A stretch of 64,000 nucleotides of DNA from Actinomadura violacea (lineage in GTDB: Bacteria; Actinomycetota; Actinomycetes; Streptosporangiales; Streptosporangiaceae): the NCBI RefSeq assembly GCF_017573465.1, contig NZ_JAGEPF010000041.1:26006-90005 (forward strand), in the 5' to 3' direction. Of the stretch, positions 1-8,165 are shown one piece after another (positions within the stretch are counted from its first letter, which is position 1; the number at the start of each line of letters is the position of its first letter). The notes below the pieces were generated by a model. The model saw only the letters and a list, made by a program, of their open reading frames with translations. It did no database searches and was not told the DNA's origin. The position numbers and the translations under genes were made by a program.

Positions 1-662
1 TTGACGTGATCCTCGCCAACCCCCCGTACTCGATCAAGCAGTGGAACCGCGCGGCATTCGCGAAGGACAAATGGGGCCGCAATCTCTGGGGAACGCCACC
101 GCAGCCTCGCGCCGACTACGCCTTCTTCCAACACATCGCTGCCTCGCTCGACCCGGTGACCGGCCGCTGCGCTATCTTGTTCCCGCACGGCGTTCTGTTC
201 CGTAACGACGAACGCGCTCTCCGCGAGAAGCTTGTCCGCTCTGGCCTCCTGGAGTGCGTGCTTGGCCTCGGCCCGGGCCTGTTCTACAACTCGCCGATGG
301 AGGCCTGCGTCGTCGTCCTCCGCACGAACCGCTCCGCCGCACGCCACGACAAGGTTCTATTCATCAATGCAGTCGCCGAAGTCGAACGCGCCCGCCGTCA
401 GACTTTTCTCAGTGACACCAACATCAGCCGTATCCACGCCGCCTTCGAGTCCTTTGAAGATCAGGAAGGTTTTGCGGCTGTCGTCAGCACTGACGATATC
501 ATTGCAAATAACTCCACGCTCTCAATACCGCAGTACGTGGTCAAGTCGTCCGCCGGCTACGAACGTGCCGATATCGGGGAACTTCTCGCGAACTGGCGGC
601 AGACGGGAGCCGTGGCCCGGAGCTCTGTAAGGCGGCTGATGACTTCCATGGAGGACTCTTGA
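1..662 (+). CDS. hsdM: Type I restriction-modification DNA methyltransferase (M) subunit, 3' part
   Basis: This is the C-terminal ~220 residues of an N6-adenine DNA methyltransferase. The frame is open to the first base of the window (first full codon at 3), so the 5' end lies outside. The visible part begins in the catalytic motif NPPY (motif IV of gamma-class amino-methyltransferases) and continues with blocks typical of HsdM: a TPPQPRADYAFFQH stretch, then FPHGVLFR and the ACVVVLR strand. In type I systems M methylates the host recognition sequence and forms M2S and R2M2S complexes. The stop overlaps the TTG start of hsdS by 4 bases, which indicates translational coupling. The helical tail after the catalytic fold is short, as in many actinobacterial HsdM. 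Third-position GC is lower than in the rest of the window, consistent with acquisition by transfer. Confidence 0.93.
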   Translation, partial: DVILANPPYSIKQWNRAAFAKDKWGRNLWGTPPQPRADYAFFQHIAASLDPVTGRCAILFPHGVLFRNDERALREKLVRSGLLECVLGLGPGLFYNSPMEACVVVLRTNRSAARHDKVLFINAVAEVERARRQTFLSDTNISRIHAAFESFEDQEGFAAVVSTDDIIANNSTLSIPQYVVKSSAGYERADIGELLANWRQTGAVARSSVRRLMTSMEDS

Positions 663-1852
663 ATATCGATCGCTTCAATTGGGGGACCGTCCGATTCGGC
701 GACCTCGTCAAGCAGGCGACTAGCACAGGTAAGGGAAGGACGGGCGATCGTGTCGTGGGACTTGAGCACCTCGATTCCGACGCACTCGCCGTTAGGAGAT
801 CTGCGCCAGAGAAGACTGATCACGCGTTTACGCGTAGATTTCGGGCCGGGCAGGTTCTTTATGGCAAGCGCCGGGTCTACCAGCGCAAGGCGGGACGAGT
901 TGGGTTCGACGGGGTCTGCTCGAACGACATTATAGTTATGGAGTCAGCCTCTGAAGCACTGCATGCCGACCTGTTGCCGATTATCATTCAGACTCAATCT
1001 TTCGTGGAGCATGCCCTTGCGACCTCGGTCGGTTCCCTCTCCCCTCGTACAAACTGGAAGAGCATCGCCGATTTTTGTTTCAATCTACCCACGATCGAAG
1101 ACCAAGTAAGAATCGCAGATCTGGTGTGGGCTTCCGAAGAGGTAGCGGTCAGGGCGCAGGCTGCGGTTGATGCGGCGTGGGCGGTCGAGAAGCGTGCACT
1201 GGAGGATGCTTACAAGAGCTCAACCTGGCCCATTGTTCGACTGGATTCTGTTGGTGAAGTGCAACTCGGTCGGATGCAACATCGCAAGTATCAAACTGGT
1301 CGATTTTCCCGACCATATGTTCGGGTGGCAAATGTTCAGGATGACCACCTCGATCTAGCAGAAGTCTTCGAGATGGATTTCGACGATAAACATTATCCGA
1401 AATTTGCCCTCATGCCTGGCGACGTTCTGACTGTAGAGGGCAACGGCTCACTGGAAGAGATCGGTCGCTCGGCCATGTGGAGCGGCGAGATCGATGAATG
1501 CTGTTTTCAGAAAGCTCTTCTCCGTTTTCGGCCGGGCCCTGGGGTGGTACCGGAGTTCGCGTACGGGTGGCTGCGTCGAAAGTACTACCGTGGTGACCTT
1601 GCGAAGATGGCGACGCGCACGACCACGTTGGCGAACATCACTGCTGTCCGCTTTGCGGCAATGGACTTTCCGCTACCCGGGCTGGAGGTGCAGAATGAGG
1701 TGGTTCGCCGTGTCGCCGAGGCTCGGGAGGCTCGGCGCGCGTTGGAGGAGCATGCGCGTGCGTCCCGCAGGCTCGTGCGTGGGTTGATCGACCGGATATT
1801 CAGCGAGGACGTTCCCTCAGATGACCTTCAGCGAAGCCAACAGCGTCCGTGA
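659..1852 (+). CDS. hsdS: Type I restriction-modification specificity (S) subunit
   Basis: A 397-residue protein between hsdM and hsdR, matching HsdS in size and position. It has the two-repeat architecture: a first target recognition domain (about residues 1-150), a helical spacer starting near the IEDQVRIADLV segment (a conserved HsdS region), a second target recognition domain (about 200-340, with RPYVRVANVQDDHLDL), and a closing helix (VQNEVVRRVAEAREARRAL). Each recognition domain reads one half of a split DNA site and the helices set the spacing. The start is TTG at 659 in a TTGA overlap with the hsdM stop. The target sequence cannot be inferred from the protein alone. The 3' end overlaps hsdR by 32 bases. 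Confidence 0.92.
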   Translation: MNIDRFNWGTVRFGDLVKQATSTGKGRTGDRVVGLEHLDSDALAVRRSAPEKTDHAFTRRFRAGQVLYGKRRVYQRKAGRVGFDGVCSNDIIVMESASEALHADLLPIIIQTQSFVEHALATSVGSLSPRTNWKSIADFCFNLPTIEDQVRIADLVWASEEVAVRAQAAVDAAWAVEKRALEDAYKSSTWPIVRLDSVGEVQLGRMQHRKYQTGRFSRPYVRVANVQDDHLDLAEVFEMDFDDKHYPKFALMPGDVLTVEGNGSLEEIGRSAMWSGEIDECCFQKALLRFRPGPGVVPEFAYGWLRRKYYRGDLAKMATRTTTLANITAVRFAAMDFPLPGLEVQNEVVRRVAEAREARRALEEHARASRRLVRGLIDRIFSEDVPSDDLQRSQQRP

Positions 1853-4724
1853 TCTGATTCGCGACCGGCTGGTAGAGGCCAGCAGCGGCTGGATGTTCAC
1901 CGCAGGTCCGGCCCTACCCCGCAAAGATACAGATGTGCTGATCAAGCCGCTGTTGCGGGACGCGCTGTTGCGCCTGAACCCAATGCTGGCGGCTGAGCCA
2001 CACCGGGCCGATGAGGTGATCTACGAACTGAGGGCGCTCACCCTCGCCGCTGGCAGCGTGGGTCTTGTGCGAGCCAACGAGGATTTCCGGCGATGGCTGC
2101 TCGGTGAGCATTCGCGGCCGTTCGGGCCCGAGCGACGCCACCAAACCGTCCGGTTGGTTGACTTCGAAGACCTGAGCCGTAACACCTATGTGTTGTCGAC
2201 CGAGGTGACCTTCCGTGTCGGGCCGGTCGAGCGCAGGTTCGACCTGGTGCTGTGGGTCAACGGGATTCCGATGGTTGTCGGGGAGGCCAAGACTGCTACG
2301 CGGCCGGGAGTGAGCTGGCTCGACGGAGCCGTCCAGATCCACGAGGGATACGAAGGCGACGTACCCGACTTTTTCGTCCCGAACGCCTTTTCCTTCGCCA
2401 CTGACGGGCGCGATCTACGGTACGGAGCGGTCCGGGCGCCCGACGAGTCCTGGTTCCCTTGGCGCAGTGAGGGCTGCGACGGGCCGCTCGACTCGGTCGG
2501 GCGGGCAGCTTGTGAGCTGCTGTCGCCCACGACGCTGCTAGACATCGTGAAGCACTTCACCGTCTACGGGACTGACGGCCGGCATCAGAAGATCAAGGTG
2601 ATCTCCCGTCAGCCTCAGTATCGTGCCGGAAACAAGATCGTCGACCGCGTGCTGGCCGGCCGGCCACGCAAGGGCCTCATCTGGCACTTCCAGGGGTCGG
2701 GCAAGTCGCTACTGATGCTGTTCACCGCCCAGAAGTTACGCAATCATCCCTGGCTCGGCTCACCGACCGTGCTGATCGTGGTCGACCGGATCGATCTGGA
2801 CACCCAGATCACCAGCACGTTCAATGCCTCAGACGTCCCCAATGTCGAAACCGCAACCAGCGGTGCGGAGTTGCGTGACTGGCTCGGCTCCGGCCAGCGG
2901 AAGATCATCATCACCACGGTCTTCAAGTTCGCCGATGCGGACCCGGAGCTCTCCGACCGCGATGACATCGTTTGCCTGGTGGACGAGGCCCACCGGACTC
3001 AGGAGGGCGACCTCGGTGACCGGATGCGTGCCTCCCTGCCCCATGCGTTCTTCTTCGGTATGACCGGGACTCCGATCAACCGCACCGACCGCAACACCTT
3101 TCGGAACTTCGGCGCTCAGGAGGACCCAGGTCGCTATCTCGACCGGTATCCCCAGTCGGAGTCGATCGCGGACGACGCCACGCTCCCGATCCACTTCGAG
3201 CCGCGGGGAACCGAGTTCACCCTCGATCCCGAGGAGATCGACCGCGAATTCGACCGGCTAGCCGGGACGTTGAATGAGGAAGAGACGAAGCTCCTGACGA
3301 AGCGGACCGTGCGCATGGAGCGGCTGTTCAAATCCTCCGAGCGAATCCGGCTCGTGTGCGCCGACGTCGTCAGGCACTTCACGGAGCACGTTGCGGCCAA
3401 GGGTTTCAAAGCCCAGGTGGTCGTCTACGACAAGGAAACCTGTGGCCTTTACAAGGCCGAGCTCGACCGGCTGATCGGTGAGGACGCCAGCGCCGTCGTC
3501 ATCTCCAAAGGCCAGGGGACCCCGGGATCAGTGCAGCCACACCTGCGATCGAAGCTGGAGGAGGAACGGCTACTCGATCGGTTCCGCGATCCGGACGACC
3601 CGCTCCAGATCATTATCGTGACGGCGAAGCTCCTCACCGGCTTCGACGCGCCGATCCTGCAGACGATGTACCTGGACAAGGTCATGAAGGACCATACGCT
3701 GCTGCAGGCAATCTGCCGAACGAACCGGCCCTACACACTGGGCGACCAGGAGAAGACGCATGGCACGGTCGTCGACTACATCGGGGTCTTCAGGCATCTG
3801 GACAGGGCGCTCCAGTTCGACGAGGCCAAGATGCAGGAGACCCTCACCAGCATCCGGGCGCTGGCAGCGGAGCTACCAGCCGCACTCAATGCATGCCTAG
3901 CCTTCTTCCCTGGTGTCGACCGCAATGTAGAAGGCCACGACGGGTTGGTGGAGGCACAGCGACGCCTCAGTGACCTGACCGTCCGGGATCTGTTCGGGTT
4001 GGAGTACGTGAGGCTGCAGCGGTTGTGGGAGGCGTTGTCCCCGGATCCGGAGCTGGCCCCGTACCGCGACGACTACACCTGGCTGACCCAGGTTTATCAG
4101 TCGGTCAAGCCTCGAGACACGACAGGCCGCCGTGTCTGGAGAAGGTTGGGAGCGCAGACGCGAGCGCTGATCGACCAGCACCTCCACGTCGACGCGATCC
4201 GCGATGATCTGGAAACGCTAGTGCTGGACGCGGCTGTGGCGGAGGCCATGGAAGGAGCGCCCGAGCAGCACATCGACCGTGTCCAAGCAAGTATCGGGGC
4301 GCGGCTGCGGCTGCGGGCTGGCAATCCAAGATTCGCCTCGATCGGGGAGCGGCTTGAGGCCCTGCGCCGTGAGTACGAAAACGGACAGATCACCAGTCTC
4401 CTCTGCTTGAAGAGGCTACTCGACCTCGCCCGAGAAATTGTCACTCTCGAACGTACAATCGATAACGACGAGGCTGGGAAGGAGGCGCTCACCGCACTGT
4501 TCGAGCGGGTTCACCAAGATCGTTCGGCCCCGGAGCGTGTCGGGCGCATCGTCTGGGAGATCGATGACATCGTCCGTTCCGTGCGCTGGGAAAACTGGCA
4601 GCGCACAGGGCTCGGCGATCGGAGGGTCAGGCAGGCTCTGCGAGGCGTCCTACTCAAGTACAACCTGCATCGCGATGACGAACTGTTTGAGAAAGCCTAC
4701 GACTACATCCGCCAGTACTACTGA
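1821..4724 (+). CDS. hsdR: Type I restriction endonuclease (R) subunit, ATP-dependent translocase
   Basis: A 967-residue motor and nuclease subunit of the type I complex, close to the usual ~1000 residues. The N-terminal nuclease fold shows a PD-(D/E)xK core, with the Asp in FDLVLW and GEAK near residue 155. Next come the SF2 motor motifs: Walker A QGSGKS (~290), the Walker B variant VDEAHR (~387), motif III GMTGTP (~413), and motifs V/VI TGFDAP (~607) and QAICRTNRPY. The C-terminal ~250 residues are helical, as expected for the HsdM contact region. It translocates unmethylated DNA past the complex and cleaves at a distance. All catalytic motifs are intact, so the system looks functional if the part of hsdM outside the window is. 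The ATG at 1821 lies inside hsdS. Confidence 0.95.
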   Translation: MTFSEANSVRDLIRDRLVEASSGWMFTAGPALPRKDTDVLIKPLLRDALLRLNPMLAAEPHRADEVIYELRALTLAAGSVGLVRANEDFRRWLLGEHSRPFGPERRHQTVRLVDFEDLSRNTYVLSTEVTFRVGPVERRFDLVLWVNGIPMVVGEAKTATRPGVSWLDGAVQIHEGYEGDVPDFFVPNAFSFATDGRDLRYGAVRAPDESWFPWRSEGCDGPLDSVGRAACELLSPTTLLDIVKHFTVYGTDGRHQKIKVISRQPQYRAGNKIVDRVLAGRPRKGLIWHFQGSGKSLLMLFTAQKLRNHPWLGSPTVLIVVDRIDLDTQITSTFNASDVPNVETATSGAELRDWLGSGQRKIIITTVFKFADADPELSDRDDIVCLVDEAHRTQEGDLGDRMRASLPHAFFFGMTGTPINRTDRNTFRNFGAQEDPGRYLDRYPQSESIADDATLPIHFEPRGTEFTLDPEEIDREFDRLAGTLNEEETKLLTKRTVRMERLFKSSERIRLVCADVVRHFTEHVAAKGFKAQVVVYDKETCGLYKAELDRLIGEDASAVVISKGQGTPGSVQPHLRSKLEEERLLDRFRDPDDPLQIIIVTAKLLTGFDAPILQTMYLDKVMKDHTLLQAICRTNRPYTLGDQEKTHGTVVDYIGVFRHLDRALQFDEAKMQETLTSIRALAAELPAALNACLAFFPGVDRNVEGHDGLVEAQRRLSDLTVRDLFGLEYVRLQRLWEALSPDPELAPYRDDYTWLTQVYQSVKPRDTTGRRVWRRLGAQTRALIDQHLHVDAIRDDLETLVLDAAVAEAMEGAPEQHIDRVQASIGARLRLRAGNPRFASIGERLEALRREYENGQITSLLCLKRLLDLAREIVTLERTIDNDEAGKEALTALFERVHQDRSAPERVGRIVWEIDDIVRSVRWENWQRTGLGDRRVRQALRGVLLKYNLHRDDELFEKAYDYIRQYY

Positions 4725-4763
4725 CCCCCAAGCGGAGAGTCACTAGTGAGAGAGAGTTAGGCG

Positions 4764-5960
4764 ATGGCCTCACCCCGGTCGCTGCGCGGGCCGGCGCGTC
4801 CCCGAACGGCAACGCTTCGCGACGTACTGTCGGAGCTCGCCGAGGGCAACCTGCGGATCGACTCCGACAGGATGGGGACGCCGCCGTGGCCGCAGCATCG
4901 ACGGCGGATGGTGGTGGACTCAGTGCTGAGAGGCTGGCCGATCGGCCCGGTATACGTCATCACGACAGGGCGGATCCCCAGGGTGATCGACGGGGCTCAG
5001 CGCCTCACAGCCCTCCTGGACTTCGTCAAAGGGGCCTTCGCGGTGGACGGGCTTCTGTCGCCGGTCGATCCCGTACTACGAGAACTGGACGGGGCGCACT
5101 ACGCCCAGTTGAGCACCGGTATGCGGCAAGCCGTCGATGATTATCCGATCGTGGTGATCGAGCTGGACGGTATCCCACCCGAGCACTTGCGGCCGATTTT
5201 CGTCCGACTCAATGGTGTGGACTGGCTCACCCCTGAACAACGGCTCTTTATTGAGGCCGGAGGGCTCGGTGAGCAGGTCAGAGACCTGGTGAACCAGGCG
5301 GCGGACCGGGGCCTGGAGCCAGGACGGATCGGATTTTCCAACGTTGGCCTCGCCTATGACGAGGTCGTCATCAGGCTACTCGCCGCTACCGAGGCCCGGC
5401 AGGTTAGCGCGGCGGCGGATGAATTTGAGAAGCGGGCAAAGACGGGTGAACCCGTTGTTGACGAGGTCAAGCGAAGGGCTGCGGGCTCACTCGCCTCTCT
5501 GCTTCGTCTCCCGTCCGTGGACGGGGCGGGAATCAGATTCAGCAAGGCGACGCTGCTGTCCTGGTTGCTGCTCCTGGTTCAGGCGGACCAGCGATTCGGC
5601 CCTGCGTCGGCCCACCACATCGGCCGACTGCTGGAATGGTTCGAGCGGCAGCGACGCAGGATCTCCGCTGGTCTCAAGCTGAGTGACCCCCCGCCGGTCA
5701 TCTCGGAGTACCCGGCCCTACCGTACCCGGAGCTTCTCAACCTGTTCAACGAGTACGCCGCCATCGATGCCCTTGGGGCCACGCAGATCCTGCACCGCGA
5801 TGTCGTCCTGTGGCTCTTCCTACTGGCATGTGGTGGGTTGCCATCGGAATCTGTCAGCCCAGGGCCTCGACTGTTTCGGCTCTATGCGGCGCTCGCCGAC
5901 GGGGCCGACCCGGACACGGCTGTCACCGAGGTCGTCAGCGAAGGCTGGGGCGCCTGGTGA
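4764..5960 (+). CDS. DUF262 (GmrSD-like N-terminal) domain protein
   Basis: A 398-residue protein with the DUF262/ParB-like fold known from GmrS/GmrD and SspE-type anti-phage enzymes. Supporting motifs are the MVVDSVLRGWPIGPV helix, the signature DGAQRLTAL (~residues 75-84; the family usually has DGQQRLT, so one Gln is Ala here), and FVRLNGVDWLTPEQRLF (~150), which corresponds to the family's LRLNxGxxPLxxxEL block. DUF262 domains are thought to bind or hydrolyse nucleotides. No C-terminal DUF1524 HNH nuclease is visible; the last ~200 residues are helical and unrecognised. It starts 39 bases after hsdR, and its TGA overlaps the GTG of the next gene (GTGA). The two were probably made together and may form a sensor/effector pair. 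Base composition resembles the restriction genes. Confidence 0.8.
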   Translation: MASPRSLRGPARPRTATLRDVLSELAEGNLRIDSDRMGTPPWPQHRRRMVVDSVLRGWPIGPVYVITTGRIPRVIDGAQRLTALLDFVKGAFAVDGLLSPVDPVLRELDGAHYAQLSTGMRQAVDDYPIVVIELDGIPPEHLRPIFVRLNGVDWLTPEQRLFIEAGGLGEQVRDLVNQAADRGLEPGRIGFSNVGLAYDEVVIRLLAATEARQVSAAADEFEKRAKTGEPVVDEVKRRAAGSLASLLRLPSVDGAGIRFSKATLLSWLLLLVQADQRFGPASAHHIGRLLEWFERQRRRISAGLKLSDPPPVISEYPALPYPELLNLFNEYAAIDALGATQILHRDVVLWLFLLACGGLPSESVSPGPRLFRLYAALADGADPDTAVTEVVSEGWGAW

Positions 5961-7336
5961 CCCGGCGAGCGGCACTGGCGAAGTGCCATGAGAGGCTGCG
6001 CTCGGGGCGACTGGGTTACCCGTTACGCCGAATAAGCATCGACGGCCACGAGTTGTTCGGCAAGATCGGGTTCGAGTTGGCTCCCCGGATCACAGTGCTC
6101 GTCGGACCCAGCGGCGCCGGCAAGACCCAACTGCTGACCGCCGTCCATGGCTGCCTCACGCAAGGAAACGACCCCACGATCACAGCCGAGGTAGATACCG
6201 GGAAGGCTGAGATCACTTGCAGGTTCGTTGACCCGGCCGAGGAGAGCTTCATCGTTCTGTCACACGTCCGATCGGTTGAGGGATTGGAAGCCAAACGTGA
6301 CGCGGTAGAACGGTCGACCCTGGATCAGGCTTCGCTGAAGCAACTCGGTTACCTGCTCGGCCGCGACTACGAAAGAGCCGCGTTCGCCGAACTCGGCCGC
6401 GAGGACGGCGTGACCGGGCGATGGCGTTACTATGAGCTCACGCATCGAGGACGGACCTACGGCCCTGCCAATATGAGCATGGGAGAGCTGGTCGCATTCT
6501 CGATCATCATGGCACTGAAAGCGCTACGGCCGGGCCATGTGCTGCTGCTGGACGAACCCGAGAACTTCCTGTCCCCCCGAGCCCGTGCACGATTGGCCGA
6601 CATCCTCATCGAGACCGCAGCCACCAAGAGCAAGGTGGTCTCCCTGGTCGTCGCTTCCCACTCGGCGGAGTTGGTCGAGCGGTTCCCGTCCCCCTACCTG
6701 CGGTTGCTCGGGCGGAACCCAGTCGCGGGGATCACCATTGAGGAGATCTCGCACACCACACCGGCACTGGAGCGGCTCGGACTTCGGCCTAAGCCAAAGG
6801 TGCTAACGGTCGTCGAAGACGTGCTCGCCAGCGCCATGCTCGCCGCGCTGTTGGCCTTGACAGCGCCTGAGTTGAGCACGGTGGTCCGCATCGTCCAGGT
6901 CGGCGGGGACGGCAATGTACCCAAATTCGTCGGTCCGCTGCAAAGCTGTGGTTTCGGACTGGAGGTCCTCGGCGTTCTCGACGGCGACTCCCGAGAAAAG
7001 GTCGCTAACGGAACCCTACAGTTCCCTGCGGGCCGGGTTGCCTTCCTACCAGGTCAGGTGCCGCCCGACGCGTTACTGATGAACATACTCTCTGAGGCGA
7101 GCAGCGAGGTGGCCCACCACCTCGGAGTAGAAGTCGATGCTGTCTCCCGAGCATTAGTTTCGGCCGAAGGGCTCGATCATCACGACCGGCTCGCTGCGGT
7201 GGCGGACGCGGTCGGCCTGCCGATCGGCCACGTTACACAGACCATCATACGTGCCCTGGCGAACCGAGACCAAGAACGTGCACAGATCACCGAACTCATA
7301 TCGGTGATTAGGAGCTTGGCCCACACCGACGACTAA
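5957..7336 (+). CDS. AAA ATPase with C-terminal TOPRIM-like domain (OLD/PARIS-like)
   Basis: A 459-residue ATPase using the GTG at 5957 that overlaps the preceding stop by 4 bases; an upstream ATG at 5810 would lie inside the DUF262 gene. ABC/RecF-type ATPase motifs are clear: Walker A GPSGAGKT (~50-57), Walker B LLLDEPENFLSP (~196), and an H-loop-like VVASHSAEL (~232). After the ATPase comes a second domain with a conserved acidic residue (VLTVVEDVLAS, ~284) and a DxD (GVLDGDSR, ~342), the pattern expected of a TOPRIM nuclease as in OLD-family and DUF4435/AriB proteins. This assignment rests on motif spacing only. With the DUF262 partner and the adjacent type I system, an anti-phage role is the most economical reading. 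Alternative: an uncharacterised SMC-like ATPase without nuclease activity. Confidence 0.78.
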   Translation: MTRRAALAKCHERLRSGRLGYPLRRISIDGHELFGKIGFELAPRITVLVGPSGAGKTQLLTAVHGCLTQGNDPTITAEVDTGKAEITCRFVDPAEESFIVLSHVRSVEGLEAKRDAVERSTLDQASLKQLGYLLGRDYERAAFAELGREDGVTGRWRYYELTHRGRTYGPANMSMGELVAFSIIMALKALRPGHVLLLDEPENFLSPRARARLADILIETAATKSKVVSLVVASHSAELVERFPSPYLRLLGRNPVAGITIEEISHTTPALERLGLRPKPKVLTVVEDVLASAMLAALLALTAPELSTVVRIVQVGGDGNVPKFVGPLQSCGFGLEVLGVLDGDSREKVANGTLQFPAGRVAFLPGQVPPDALLMNILSEASSEVAHHLGVEVDAVSRALVSAEGLDHHDRLAAVADAVGLPIGHVTQTIIRALANRDQERAQITELISVIRSLAHTDD

Positions 7337-8165
7337 AGCGACGCGATCCGACAGCATCTGATCGGGAATCAGGACGAAATAATTCGGCGGATGCCGAAGG
7401 TGGGGGGAGCCGGTAGGCGGACATCCCCGTACAGGTGCCGCACCGGCGCAGATGGGCTGAGCATGCCGAACGTTTGCAGTCGATAGGCTGTCAGGCCGTC
7501 GTGGTCCTCGATAACATTTGACCTGTACGGTACAGGCCGGGGTATTGCAGCACAGGATCGTCGGTGGCTAACCTGCGACTGTGACGCGGTAGACGTCGCC
7601 GATCGGGGTTGCGGTCGATATGTGTAATTGTCTGTGGTCGTCCCAGCAACACGGCCCCGCGGTTAGGGGATCGTGAATCGGGACGGGATCGTCAGTTGGC
7701 AGCGGTGGGCGGTGGGGTTGTGCGTGCAGCCATGCGCGCGGTTCCCCGTAGGGGGTACAACGGGAACCGGCTCGACCGGTTCCGATCACCACATGCGCGA
7801 CATCGCGCTGCATGTCGCATGAACGGGCGTGTGCCCGGGTCGTGCGGGCTCGGGCTCATCGGAGGCGGCCCCGGCGCACGCGCGACACGGCTCCGCACCG
7901 AGTACGTCGAAGACGTCCACTCGATCGCACGCCGCGAAGCCGCGGGCGCTCTCGACACCATGTCGGCCGAGGCCGCCGACGCGCCGGACGACCGCGGGCC
8001 CGCGCCGCGCACGTTCATCGTCTCCGCGATGCCCCGAGAGATTTCCTCCCGCTCGTGCAGCGTCAAATGCCCGGCGGCATGGCGCTGTAGTCCCGCACCA
8101 CACCTCCGCGATCAAGATCATTGAAGGTGATGTGCCGCCCCTTGAGTCCAAGATCATTCCTCGAC
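7337..8165. other. Intergenic stretch with possible decayed coding sequence
   Basis: About 830 bases without a confident gene. A small hairpin (TTCGGC-ggat-GCCGAA, ~7383-7398) follows the ATPase gene and may be its terminator. Between ~7810 and 8090 the plus strand reads like coding DNA only if the frame changes near 8037: VEDVHSIARREAAGAL and RTFIVSAMPRE in one frame would join DFLPLVQRQMPGGMAL and a stop in another. This looks like a broken gene 3' end of unknown family. An 81-residue minus-strand frame (7568-7813) is possible but has mixed codon use and no recognised motif, so it is not called. Confidence 0.35.
7522..7536. promoter_or_regulatory. Palindromic operator overlapping a -35-like element
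   Basis: A perfect inverted repeat, CCTGTAC-G-GTACAGG (7-bp arms, 1-base centre), begins inside a TTGACC hexamer at 7518-7523. The arrangement resembles TetR-family operators laid over actinobacterial promoters. No intact gene follows on the plus strand and no regulator gene lies next to it, so it may be a leftover of a regulated promoter whose target has decayed. Confidence 0.45.

Noticed and set aside
7568..7813. An 81-codon minus-strand frame (PYGEPRAWLHAQPHRPPL...)
   Set aside because: Mixed third-position use and no recognised family or ribosome site. RiPP-precursor identity was considered but the sequence lacks the expected motifs.
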